From the NCBI RefSeq assembly GCF_018499875.1, contig NZ_JAHBAY010000008.1:124001-188000 (forward strand): DNA of 64,000 nt, given 5' to 3'. A program made the position numbers and the translations under genes. Every line of letters begins with the position of its first letter. Position 1 is the stretch's first letter. Shown one piece after another: positions 50,929-59,900 of this stretch. The DNA is from Kineosporia corallincola. Its GTDB lineage: Bacteria > Actinomycetota > Actinomycetes > Actinomycetales > Kineosporiaceae. The notes under the pieces were generated by a model. The model ran no database searches. It was given only the letters and a program-made list of their open reading frames with translations, and was not told the DNA's origin.

Positions 50929-51058
50929 TGCATGACGTATTCACGTGGCCCGCGTGACACGCCTACGATCTTTTTCGCCTGACACCCTCGTCAGTACTCT
51001 GCTGTGTGCCGAGGATCAAGGCACAGCCACCACCGATCACCGCCGCAGGAGCTACTGG

Positions 51059-51721
51059 ATGAGCCGGAGGCTCGCACCGCTCACGCTGGACAACCTCTCC
51101 GATCTTCCGGGGACGTGTCGGCGTTGTGTCACCTGGGAACTCGATCCGGTCGCAGCCGAACAGGCGCGCAAGACGGGGGACACCGGCTTCGAGAAGGAGG
51201 CCTGGATCTCGGGAACCCTGCTGGAGTGGGGTTCCTGTGGCCGGGTCGCCTACGTGGACGACGAGCCGGCCGGTTTCGTCACCTACGCGCCGCCCGCGCT
51301 CGTGCCGCGGGCGCTGGAGTTTCCCACCTCGCCGGTCAGCGGCGACGCCGTGTTGCTGATGACGGCCCGGGTGCTGCCCCGGTTCGCCGGTGCCGGGCTG
51401 GCCCGCATGCTGTTGCAGGCCACGGCGAAGGACCTGAGCCGTCGCGGGGTACGGGCGCTGGAGGCGTTCGGGCTCACGGCGGGCGGGGGGATGACCGCGG
51501 ATCCCGCCGACGAGGACAAGGAGAAGGCGTCCTGCCTGGTGCCGGCCGACCTGCTGACGGCCGTCGGGTTCAAGACGGTGCGCCAGCACCACCGGTTCCC
51601 CCGGCTTCGGCTGGAGCTGAAGACCGCCATCTCCTGGCGGGAGGACGTGGAACTGGCCCTGGAGCAGATTCTCGGGACGGTGCGGCTGCCCGCGCTGTCG
51701 GGAACCAGCGTGGCCAAATAG
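51059..51721 (+). CDS. GNAT family N-acetyltransferase
   Basis: A 220-residue protein from ATG 51059 (AGGAG seven bases upstream). It starts with MSRRLAPLTLDNLSDLPGTCRRCVTWEL, as do the GNAT proteins that lie next to parB in actinobacteria. The acetyl-CoA region is near residues 98-130 (LMTARVLPRFAGAGLARMLLQATAKDLSRRGVRALEAFGL), although the usual Q/RxxGxG/A loop is only loosely kept as RFAGAGLA. Two Cys at residues 21 and 24 form a CRRC pair. The acceptor is unknown. The gene ends at a perfect palindromic terminator. Confidence 0.8.
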   Translation: MSRRLAPLTLDNLSDLPGTCRRCVTWELDPVAAEQARKTGDTGFEKEAWISGTLLEWGSCGRVAYVDDEPAGFVTYAPPALVPRALEFPTSPVSGDAVLLMTARVLPRFAGAGLARMLLQATAKDLSRRGVRALEAFGLTAGGGMTADPADEDKEKASCLVPADLLTAVGFKTVRQHHRFPRLRLELKTAISWREDVELALEQILGTVRLPALSGTSVAK

Positions 51722-51770
51722 CAAAACACCGGTGGCCTCCTCGAATTCGAGGAGGCCACCGGTGTTTTGC
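51721..51770. terminator. Bidirectional terminator, 50-bp perfect palindrome
   Basis: 25-bp perfect arms without any loop base, centred on TTCGAA (51743-51748), ending in TTTTGC on each strand. It begins at the last base of the GNAT stop and ends four bases before the stop of the convergent cwlM-like gene, so it can serve both. Confidence 0.92.
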
Positions 51771-51774
51771 GTGG

Positions 51775-52992
51775 TCAGCGCTGACGAGCGAAGGCCTGTA
51801 CGTCGCTCAGCTTCAGGGTGCCGGTCTCCGCGTCGTTCTCCGCCAGGTAGAGCCTCTGGACGGCGAACAGCATGGATTCCGCGATCAGCGCCCGGAAGTC
51901 GGCGTCGCCCAGGTGCTCCGCGTCGCCGGTGTTCGTCAGGTAGCCGAGGGCCAGGATCACGGCCGGCATCCGGGTCAGCCGGACCGGGTCGTAGGAACAC
52001 GGATGACTGCGGTCGTCGAGCAGACCGGTCCGGGCCACGATTTCGCGTTGCAGCAGCACCGCCAGGCGCTGCCCGACCTCGGAGTGCTGGCCGACGCGTC
52101 CGCCGCCCCAGTAGAACGTGGCCACGCCGGACGCCACCGGGTTCGCATGCCGCTCGGTGATCAGGGAGATCACCAGGTCGGCGCCCTCGGACTCGGCCAG
52201 GGCGACGCGGTCCTCGGTGCTGATGTCCTCATCGGGCCGGTGGCTCAGCCGCACCCGGGCGCCGACAGCGGTGAGCCGTTCGGCCAGGCGCAGCGCCACG
52301 TCGTAGGTGACGTCGGCCTCGGTCACGCCGAGGGCACCGGGAGTGCGGTCGGAGCCGGGGTCGAGCACCACGGTCTTGCCGGCCAGGCTGACGCCGGCCA
52401 TCGCGACCGAACCGCGGGACCGCAGGGCCCAGGCGTCACCGCCGGAGACGGAACGACCCAGGGAACCCAGGGCGGTGAAGGTGGGACGGCCGCAGATGCC
52501 GTCAGGGGGCAGGCCCAGACCACGCTGCAACTCACGCAGCGAGGACTCGGTGGCCGGCCCGAAGATGCCGTCGACCGGGCCGGCGTGCAGCCCGAGAACG
52601 ACCATCCGCTCCTGAAGGGCCGCCACGTCGTCCCCACGCATCCAGTGCCCGGCGGTGAGGAGCAGCGTGCGGTCGCCCAGATGCCAGCGGGCACCGTCGA
52701 GAGCCAGTGCGGTCTGCGGACCGACGACGCCGTCGGCGACCAGGCCCCGGTCTTGCTGGAAGGCGCGGACCGCGCTGTCGAGGACCTTGTCGAAACGGGA
52801 CTCCTCGGCGGACGGCTGGCCGGGGGCCAGGACGCCGGCGCGGATCAGCAGGGCGCGCAGTACCGGTACGAGTTCGTCGGTGTCACCGAGGTGGAGGGGG
52901 CGTCCCGCGCCGGACCTGCCCATGAGCATGCTCGTGGGCAGGTCCGAGGCGGACGGCACTCCGTTCGGATGGCGGGGGGAAGGGCTCACCAT
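51775..52992 (-). CDS. cwlM: CwlM-like amidase-fold protein, catalytic residues lost
   Basis: A 405-residue protein from ATG 52992 (GTG 52989 possible). Two peptidoglycan-binding domains (about 35-105 and 115-180; motifs FQQDRGLVADGVVGPQT and LQRGLGLPPDGICGRPT) precede an amidase_3 fold (205-390). Zinc and catalytic positions are changed: the LDPGH motif reads LDPGSDRTPGALG, the SxH strand reads VISLITERHANP, and the E of the LVExGFLSN motif is gone in VILALGYLTN. So it should not cleave peptides. In mycobacteria CwlM is a non-catalytic regulator that activates MurA and contacts MurJ after phosphorylation, and has the same neighbours trxA/trxB. No signal peptide is seen, fitting a cytoplasmic role. 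Confidence 0.85.
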   Translation of the reverse strand: MVSPSPRHPNGVPSASDLPTSMLMGRSGAGRPLHLGDTDELVPVLRALLIRAGVLAPGQPSAEESRFDKVLDSAVRAFQQDRGLVADGVVGPQTALALDGARWHLGDRTLLLTAGHWMRGDDVAALQERMVVLGLHAGPVDGIFGPATESSLRELQRGLGLPPDGICGRPTFTALGSLGRSVSGGDAWALRSRGSVAMAGVSLAGKTVVLDPGSDRTPGALGVTEADVTYDVALRLAERLTAVGARVRLSHRPDEDISTEDRVALAESEGADLVISLITERHANPVASGVATFYWGGGRVGQHSEVGQRLAVLLQREIVARTGLLDDRSHPCSYDPVRLTRMPAVILALGYLTNTGDAEHLGDADFRALIAESMLFAVQRLYLAENDAETGTLKLSDVQAFARQR

Positions 52993-53004
52993 CGTGTGCT
53001 GTGA

Positions 53005-53340
53005 TCAGTTCAGCCAGTCGGACAGTTCGCGGAGCAGAAGCGGCTTCGGCTTGGCACCGATGATCGACTTCACCAGCTCCCCGCCCTGGTACACGTTCAG
53101 CGTCGGGATCGAGGTGATGCCGTAGGACGCCGCGATCTTCGGGTTCTCGTCGGTGTTCACCTTCACCACGGTGATCTCGTCGTGCGCGGCCGCGATCTCG
53201 GCCAGCACCGGCGCCACCTGGAGGCACGGTCCGCACCACGGGGCCCAGAAGTCGACCAGCACGGGCTTGTCGGACTTGAGCACCTCGGCGTCGAAGGTGT
53301 CGTCCGTGACGGCCTTGGGGGCGCTCGTCGTGTCAGCCAT
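53005..53340 (-). CDS. trxA: Thioredoxin
   Basis: A 111-residue thioredoxin with the active site WCGPC near residue 36 ([20 protein letters not shown]) and the cis-Pro in [14 protein letters not shown]. It has the standard single-domain length. It reduces protein disulfides using electrons from the thioredoxin reductase encoded just upstream. The cwlM-like gene starts 12 bases after its stop, so trxB-trxA-cwlM form one leftward unit, the same as in mycobacteria. Confidence 0.96.
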   Translation of the reverse strand: MADTTSAPKAVTDDTFDAEVLKSDKPVLVDFWAPWCGPCLQVAPVLAEIAAAHDEITVVKVNTDENPKIAASYGITSIPTLNVYQGGELVKSIIGAKPKPLLLRELSDWLN

Positions 53341-53482
53341 CGGTTCTCCTCGAAAGTGGCGGCTTTAAAGCAATTTCAGCAACAGCAGAGCTGTGGGCAG
53401 ATCTGGACGATGATGCCGGACCGGAATGGTCGCGGCGGGGAGGACGGGCCCGCGAGTCGCCTCGCGGGCACCGTCCGGAGGA

Positions 53483-54505
53483 TCAGTGGACGACCGAGCT
53501 CCAGTTGGCCACCGTCTCGGCGCGGCTGGCGGCGGCGCTGGCCACCGAGTCGTCGCCGAGGCCGGAGGTGACGTCTTCGACGGCGGCGAGGAAGCGCTCG
53601 GCGTCGATGGCGGCCGTGGTGCCGGAGGCGGCGGCGGTGATCGCCTGCTGGTACTCGTGGTCGACCACGTCACCGGCGGCGAACACCCCGGCCACGCTGG
53701 TGCGAGAGGAACGGCCCTCGGTCTTGACGTAGCCGGCGTCGTCGAGCTCCAGCTGGCCCTTGATCAGGTCGGTGCGCGGGTCGTGACCGATGGCAACGAA
53801 CAGGCCGGTGATCTCCAGGTCGCGCTCCTCACCGGTCACCGTGTCGCGCAGCCGGACACCGGACACCTTGGCGTCACCGTGGATGTCGACGACCTCGCTG
53901 TTCCAGGCCCAGCGGATCTTCGGGTTGGAGGTGGCGCGCTCCTGCATGATCTTGGAGGCACGCAGCGAGTCACGGCGGTGGATGACGGTGACCGAGCGGG
54001 CGAAGCGGGTGAGGAAGGTGGCCTCCTCGAGCGCGGAGTCGCCACCGCCGACCACGGCGATGTCCTGCTCGCGGAAGAAGAAGCCGTCACAGGTGGCGCA
54101 CCAGCTCACACCGTGGCCGGAGAGCACCTTCTCTTTCGGCAGGCCGAGCTCGCGGTAGGCCGAGCCGGTGGCCAGGATGACGGCCCTGGCCCGGTAGGTG
54201 GTGCCGTCGTGGAGCTTGACCTCCTTGATGTCACCGGTGGCGTGCAGCTCGGTGACGTCGTCGGGGATCAGCTCGGCGCCGAACTTCTCGGCCTGGCTGC
54301 GGAGCTTGTCCATCAGTTCCGGGCCCTGGATGCCGTCGGGGAAACCCGGGAAGTTCTCCACCTCGGTGGTGTTCATCAGGGCGCCGCCGGAGGTCACCGA
54401 GCCCTCGAAGACCAGCGGTTTGAGGCTGGCGCGGGCCGCGTACAGGGCAGCGGTGTAACCCGCCGGCCCCGAACCGATGATGATGACGTTCCTGACGTCG
54501 CTCAC
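53483..54505 (-). CDS. trxB: Thioredoxin reductase
   Basis: A 340-residue flavoenzyme from GTG 54505 (GGAGAAGAC upstream; the longer frame to 54589 has no family similarity). FAD motif: [27 protein letters not shown] motif: [21 protein letters not shown]. The redox pair is CATC in [12 protein letters not shown]. The FAD-binding end is [34 protein letters not shown]. It passes electrons from NADPH to thioredoxin. The C-terminal 25 residues are Ala/Ser-rich. A SigR/SigH-type promoter lies about 50 bp upstream. Confidence 0.96.
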   Translation of the reverse strand: MSDVRNVIIIGSGPAGYTAALYAARASLKPLVFEGSVTSGGALMNTTEVENFPGFPDGIQGPELMDKLRSQAEKFGAELIPDDVTELHATGDIKEVKLHDGTTYRARAVILATGSAYRELGLPKEKVLSGHGVSWCATCDGFFFREQDIAVVGGGDSALEEATFLTRFARSVTVIHRRDSLRASKIMQERATSNPKIRWAWNSEVVDIHGDAKVSGVRLRDTVTGEERDLEITGLFVAIGHDPRTDLIKGQLELDDAGYVKTEGRSSRTSVAGVFAAGDVVDHEYQQAITAAASGTTAAIDAERFLAAVEDVTSGLGDDSVASAAASRAETVANWSSVVH

Positions 54506-54556
54506 GTCTTCTCCAAGTCCTGGCTCATGCACTGGGTAGTGCCTGCTCGCTGTAGA

Positions 54557-54583
54557 ACCGATCGGGTGGTCGTGGTGTTCCCG
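54557..54583 (-). promoter_or_regulatory. SigR/SigH-type promoter of trxB
   Basis: On the minus strand GGGAAC (54578-54583) is followed after exactly 18 bases by GTT (54557-54559), matching the GGGAAY-N18-GTT consensus of disulfide-stress sigma factors SigR and SigH. It is about 50 bp before the trxB start. In Streptomyces the trxBA operon is a known SigR target. Confidence 0.7.
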
Positions 54584-54630
54584 GCCCACACCGTGCGCGG
54601 GCTCAGCAGAAGCCCCAGGTCAGAGGCGTC

Positions 54631-56184
54631 TCAGGAGTTCACATCGACTACGGCGATGGTTCCGTCGTTATCAGGTTGACAGGTGCGGGCGACGATCCAA
54701 ACGTCGTATCCACCACTCGTACCCGGCAGCACGATGATCGCCGCCTGCTGGCCGTTGTAGGTGGCCAGGTCGACCGCGACCGGTTGCGCACCCTGTTTGT
54801 CGATCGCCGCGAGGCAGGCCTCAAGATTTTCCTGCGACTTCAGCAGCTCACCGTTCTGGGTGCCCGAGGCCGCCGCGTCCGAGGTGCCGCTCTCGCTCTG
54901 GGCCGACAGCGTGGACTCGCCGCTCTCGTCCACCGCCTCGCCGCTGGACAGCGCCTTGTTCCGGTTCTGCACCAGGCTGCGGACCTGCTTCTCCAGGGTG
55001 GCCTGCTGGTACTTGGTGCCGGTCTCCTCCACCGTGGTGAGCAGCGGGGTGCTGGCCGTGGACGCGGCGCCGCCGGACGACTCGCCGCCCGAGCCGTCGC
55101 TGCTGACCTGCCAGAACACCAGGCCGCCGGCCAGGGCCATGAACAGCACCACGGCGGCGGCGAGCTGCGGCTTGATCTTGGGCAGGCGCGAGGGCGCGTC
55201 GGCCTTCTGCTCCTCCAGGGCCTGCCGCCGCACGCGGACGGTCTGCGTGCCGCCCTCCATGCGGGTGAGCTTGCTGGGCTCCTTCTCACCGCGGACCGGA
55301 CGCATCAGCCGGGTCATCGAGGAGGTTTCCGGCCCGGGGGCGGACGCGGCCCGGGTGCGGCGCTTGCGCACCGGCTGGGTCAGCTGCGTCATGTCCGGGT
55401 CGTAGGGCTCGTCGCGCACCGGCGGCTGGAGCGTGGTCGGGTCGCCGGCGGGGAAGCTCGCATCGCCGCCTTCGGGCCGCTTGAGCGGGCGCACGGTGTA
55501 CGACGAGGTGTGCGGCGCGGGCTGGGCACCCTTGCCACGGTTCTTGCCCCGGGACAGCTCCGGAGGTGTCTGCGGCTGGGGGCCGGTGTCGGGCGACCCG
55601 GTCTGCCGCGGACCGGTCTGCTGGGGACCCGTGTGCTGGGGGCCGGTCTGCGGGCTCTGAGGGCTCTGCGGGCCGGTCTGGTAGCCGGTCGGCTGCGGGC
55701 CGGTCGGACGGCCCGCACCGGTTCGCTGGGGTCCGGTCTGGTAGCCGGGCTGCGGGGACTGCGCGGGACGACCGGGCTGGTTCTGCCGACCGGACGGGGC
55801 GTCCTGACGCATGTGGCCGGTGTTGATCGGGCCGGTGTGGGCACCGCCACCGGCAGCGCGACGTGACCGCGGGCGTCCCTGAGGTAGTGGTTGCGACTGA
55901 GGAAGGGGCTGGGACTGGGGCAGAGGCTGCGAGACCGACTGTGGGGCACGACCCTGCCTGGTGGCGGTCATCGCCTGCTCCAGCCGGGCCAGCACGTGGG
56001 GCGGCATCGGCTCGCGCGGGGCCTGGCGCAGCAGGGTGCGGACGCTCTCGGCGCTGGACAGCACCTCGGAGCACCGGGCGCAACCCATCACGTGTGCTTC
56101 CACCTGGCGGGCCACATCGATGGGAAGGGCGTCGGCGGCAAGGTCGGCGAGAAGGTCGTCCTCCGGGTGCGCGGGCATGCTCAC
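54631..56184 (-). CDS. Membrane anti-sigma factor (RsmA-like) with zinc-finger start
   Basis: A 517-residue protein from GTG 56184, which overlaps the sigma gene stop as GTGA. The anti-sigma zinc-binding motif HVMGCARC (H-x3-C-x2-C) lies near residue 32, within a helical domain (PEDDLLADLAADALPIDVARQVEAH). Residues about 85-200 are Pro/Gln/Thr/Gly repeats (TGPQ and PLPQSQ units). A membrane helix occurs near 345 (LAAAVVLFMALAGGLVFW). The extracytoplasmic part ends in a small beta domain (AVDLATYNGQQAAIIVLPG, VWIVARTCQ). It should hold SigM inactive at the membrane; the linker is far longer than in mycobacterial RsmA. Confidence 0.82.
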   Translation of the reverse strand: MSMPAHPEDDLLADLAADALPIDVARQVEAHVMGCARCSEVLSSAESVRTLLRQAPREPMPPHVLARLEQAMTATRQGRAPQSVSQPLPQSQPLPQSQPLPQGRPRSRRAAGGGAHTGPINTGHMRQDAPSGRQNQPGRPAQSPQPGYQTGPQRTGAGRPTGPQPTGYQTGPQSPQSPQTGPQHTGPQQTGPRQTGSPDTGPQPQTPPELSRGKNRGKGAQPAPHTSSYTVRPLKRPEGGDASFPAGDPTTLQPPVRDEPYDPDMTQLTQPVRKRRTRAASAPGPETSSMTRLMRPVRGEKEPSKLTRMEGGTQTVRVRRQALEEQKADAPSRLPKIKPQLAAAVVLFMALAGGLVFWQVSSDGSGGESSGGAASTASTPLLTTVEETGTKYQQATLEKQVRSLVQNRNKALSSGEAVDESGESTLSAQSESGTSDAAASGTQNGELLKSQENLEACLAAIDKQGAQPVAVDLATYNGQQAAIIVLPGTSGGYDVWIVARTCQPDNDGTIAVVDVNS

Positions 56185-56951
56185 CACCCCTCTCCTGCTC
56201 GGCTGCGTCCTCGTGGCGGTTCGTCGGATCTGACGCTGCCGGCGCCTCTGGGGTTCCCGGTGCGTCCGTCGGTTTCGGACTCGTAAGGGTCGTTGCGATA
56301 GGGACTGGGGCGTGCGTCGCCGATGAAACCCGGTGACGCGGTGGTGCCTCGCCCGCTCTGCCGATCATGGCTCTGACGTGCGGGAGGACGGTGCGGTGGA
56401 CCGGCCGGTGCAGGCGGCTGGCCGCGCAGGATCTGGGCCAGCGCCACCCTCGCACGGGAGCAGCGCGACTTGACCGTGCCTTCCGCCACACCGAGCAGCT
56501 GGGCCGCCTCGGCCACCGGGACGTCTTCCAGATCGACCAGTACCAGGGCCACCCGCTGGGCGTCGGGGAGCTTGGCCAGAGCGGCACGCACGTCGAGACG
56601 CGCGACCGTGGCGCCGTGCTCGTCGCGGTTGCCCATCACGTCGCGCTCGCCCAGGGGGACACTCGGGCGAGCCGCGCGCCGGCGTAACCGGTCCAGGGCG
56701 GCGTTCACCACGATCCGGTGCAGCCAGGTGGAGACCGCCGCGTCTCCCCGGTAGTGGTCGGCGTACCGCAGCGCCGAGACCATCGCGTCCTGAACGGCGT
56801 CTGCCGCCTCTTCCGGGTCTCCCGTGGTTCGCAGTGCGACTGCCCAGAGCCGGTCGGCATGCCGCCGGACGATCATCGCGAAGGCGTCCGGGTCGCCGGT
56901 GAGATGGGCGGCGATCAGACGACGGTCGTCGACCTCGCCGTCGTCACTCAC
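56181..56951 (-). CDS. sigM: ECF RNA polymerase sigma factor SigM
   Basis: A 256-residue ECF sigma factor from GTG 56951, which overlaps the upstream stop as GTGA. Region 2 covers DPDAFAMIVRRHADRLWAVALRTTGDPEEAADAVQDAMVSALRYA, and VSTWLHRIVVNAALDRLRRR. Region 4 is ALAKLPDAQRVALVLVDLEDVPVAEAAQLLGVAEGTVKSRCSRARVAL. After the core (ending near 190) comes a 65-residue Pro/Arg/Ser tail not found in typical SigM. The neighbours (murJ, pseudokinase, anti-sigma gene, trxB, trxA, cwlM) are those of mycobacterial sigM, so the name rests on synteny. Confidence 0.88.
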   Translation of the reverse strand: MSDDGEVDDRRLIAAHLTGDPDAFAMIVRRHADRLWAVALRTTGDPEEAADAVQDAMVSALRYADHYRGDAAVSTWLHRIVVNAALDRLRRRAARPSVPLGERDVMGNRDEHGATVARLDVRAALAKLPDAQRVALVLVDLEDVPVAEAAQLLGVAEGTVKSRCSRARVALAQILRGQPPAPAGPPHRPPARQSHDRQSGRGTTASPGFIGDARPSPYRNDPYESETDGRTGNPRGAGSVRSDEPPRGRSRAGEGW

Positions 56952-59900
56952 GTCAGTCGCACCTCTGAGACCTCTAGCCGGAAATCGCCCTCGACCGAGG
57001 GCAATTCGGTGAACCATAAAATGACGTACTTCGCCGGATCGACATCGTCGTCGGTGTCGACCGTGACCGTGCCGTCCTCGATCGAGCCCGAGCCGATCCG
57101 GGTCGACGAGTCGTAGTCCGGGCTGTCAGCCGTGCGCACCTGCACCCGACCGCCAGTTCCGGCGACATCGATCTCAGCAGACCCTACCGCCGCAGAACGC
57201 CCCAATTCGATCGCAAGCCCCAGGCCTTTCTTCAGGCCCCCGAAAGCGGCACTTTCGTACCTGTCCGATTCCCAGTGGGTGCCGTCTTTGCCGTCGACCG
57301 CCAGGGGCGCCGACGCGGAGTCCTCGTCGCCGTCGCCCTCCGGGTCGATGGCCGTGGCGGTCTTGATCTCGACCTCGGCGGCTTCTTCGGTGGGCGTGGC
57401 ACTCGGTTCGGCCGTGACCTGGGCGGTCGCCTCGGGGGCGTCGCCGGTGGCGGCCGGGGCGGTGGTGATCACCGGGCCCTGTTCGCGTAGCGCCACCGGC
57501 TCGTCGGAGCCGGAGAACAGGCCGCGCAGCTGCCAGGCGGCCAGCAGGAGCAGCACCAGGAACACCACACCGATCCCGGCGAGCACCTTGCGGGACTGGT
57601 CTTTCGGCGGTGCGTCGGGCGGGATGACGATGGGGAACGGGCCGCTCGACTCCAGCGGTGAGGGTGGGCGGTCCGACCAGCGGTCTTCCCAGGGCAGCCG
57701 GGAGTTCTCGGCCGCCGGGCCGCGGCCCGCCGCCGGCCCTCGGTGTCGTCCCGGACCGGCCGGTCGCTCCGCACCCATGCCGGAATGCTGGCCCGAGGCG
57801 TCGTCCGGTGCCACTCCAGCGCCGGGCGCGTCGCCCCCGGGTGCGGTGGGAGAAGCAAAAAGGGACGGCGGAAGACCCGGACCGGCTCCTGGCGTGATCG
57901 GTCGGGCCACCGGGTTCGGGCCGCCACCTTCCACGGCCCCGTCGATCGGCCGGGAGGTCGGTCGCCCGGCCCGGAGCCCGGCGGCGGTACGAGCCGCCGC
58001 CGCGGTCGGGATCGGGCCGCTGTCCAGCGGATTCGGCGCGGTGCGCGGCGGCTGGGCGAACTGCGCGGGGCGCGCTGCCGGGCGCCCGGGTCGGCCGGGC
58101 GGGCCTGGTGTGTTCTGGAGGTTCTGGGTGTTCGGGGGGCCGCTCTGCTGCTGGTTCGGGCCGGCTGCCTGACCACCCGGCGCGAGTGCGCGTGGCGCGC
58201 CGAGCTGCCTGGCCTCGCGCAGGGGTGCGGGGGTGAGGTCGGTGTTGGCGGCGGCCTCGACGCCGAACATGGCGTCGGTGCGGTCGTCGCCGCCACGCTT
58301 GAGCAGCGGGGGCAGAGGCATCGAGCCGGTCATCGCCACGCTGGGCGTGGGGAAGATCGACGCGGTGCGCCGGATCGGCCGACCGTGCTCGTCGTGGGGG
58401 CCGTCCTGGGGGCGGGTGGGGCGTGCGGTGCCGGGGTTCTGCGGTGAGGAGAAGGGGGCAGGACGTGCCGGGCCGCCCGCGGCGGACGGCGGGAGTGCGA
58501 TCCGGCCGCCGGGCGGCGGGGGCGTGGCGGAACGGAAGGCGGCCGGATCCTGGGCGGGCGACGCGGGCGACGCGGGCGACGCGGGCGACGCGGGCGACGC
58601 GGGCCCGGCGCCGGGCCGGGAGCCGGGCGACTGCGGTGCGTCGGCGAAGGAGGCCGGCGTGCCAGGGCTCTGCCCGGCCGGGCCGGAGCCGATGGCGGGT
58701 GCGGACGACGGGGGTTGCGGGCTCGAGGCCAGGCGGGAACGTGGGTCCGGGCGGTTCGCGGACGAGGGGCCGGACGGCTGGGCGCTGTCTTGCTCGTCCG
58801 GTGCTCCGCCGAACATCGCGTCGGTGCGGCTGTTGCCCCTGACTCGCGGCGGCAGCGGCATGGAGCCGGTGATCGCGACGCTGGGCGTGGGGAAGATCGA
58901 CGCCGTGCGGCGCTGCTGGCGGCCCTGCTGATCGTCCGGATTCTCTTGAGGGGCAATCGCTTTCGCGGCGGGACGGTTGGTGGTCGGAGGGCCGGCGGGT
59001 GGCCGGTCGGCAGGCGGGGGGATGCGACGGGTGATGTCTTCGGGGGTGACCGGGCGCTGGGGGGTGCTCGGGCGCTGAGGTGTGCCTGGGCGCACCGCGG
59101 AGGAACCGCTCGGCCAGGCGCTCGGTGCCTGTGCGCCGGCGGCTGACGGACCGGCGGGGAAGAACCGGCCGAGCGCGGTCGGGGGCAGGGTGGCGTCCGG
59201 GTCGGGGGCGCCTTCTTCCCGCTCGCGGCGGCGGGGGTCGAAGAGGCTGTCACCGGCGGCGGGCGGCCAGGACGCGGGGGCCACCCGGGTGGGAACGGCA
59301 GGCGGGTTCGCCGGCGGTGTGCCGGGGGCGGGTGAGCCGGATGCGGCAGGGCTGGACGCGGCGGGGCCGGGTGCAGCGGGACCAGATGCAGTGGGACCAG
59401 GTGCTGGACGGCTGGACGCGGCAGGACGAGACGCGGGAGAGCCGGACGCGGGAGAGCCCGATCCGGCAGGACGAGACGTGGCCGGGCCTGATGTGACCGG
59501 GCCTGATGCGACCGGCCCGGATGTGACCGGGCCACCCGGACGGAAGCCGGCTGCGGGCGTCTGTCCCCGTTGCGAGCGACTTCGCATGACCAGCGCGGGA
59601 TTCGGGTGGGCCGGGGTGGCCGGGTCGCGGGGACGGCTGGCCGACCGCAGCGGTGCCTCGTCGGCACTCGCCCAGGGCGCGAGCATGCCGACCACCTCGG
59701 CCGGCGTGTGCGGGCCGCTGTCGAGCGGGCCGAGCGTGAGCACGCACAGCCGGTTCAGGTCGCCGGGGATGTCGGGGATCAGCTCGGACGGGGCGATCGG
59801 GCCGCCGTCCGTGGCCCGCGGTGCGGCGGCGAAACCGGTGTCACCCAGCGGCCAGCGCCCGGTCAGCCCGGCGTAGAGCAGGGCGATGAGGGCCCGGGCG

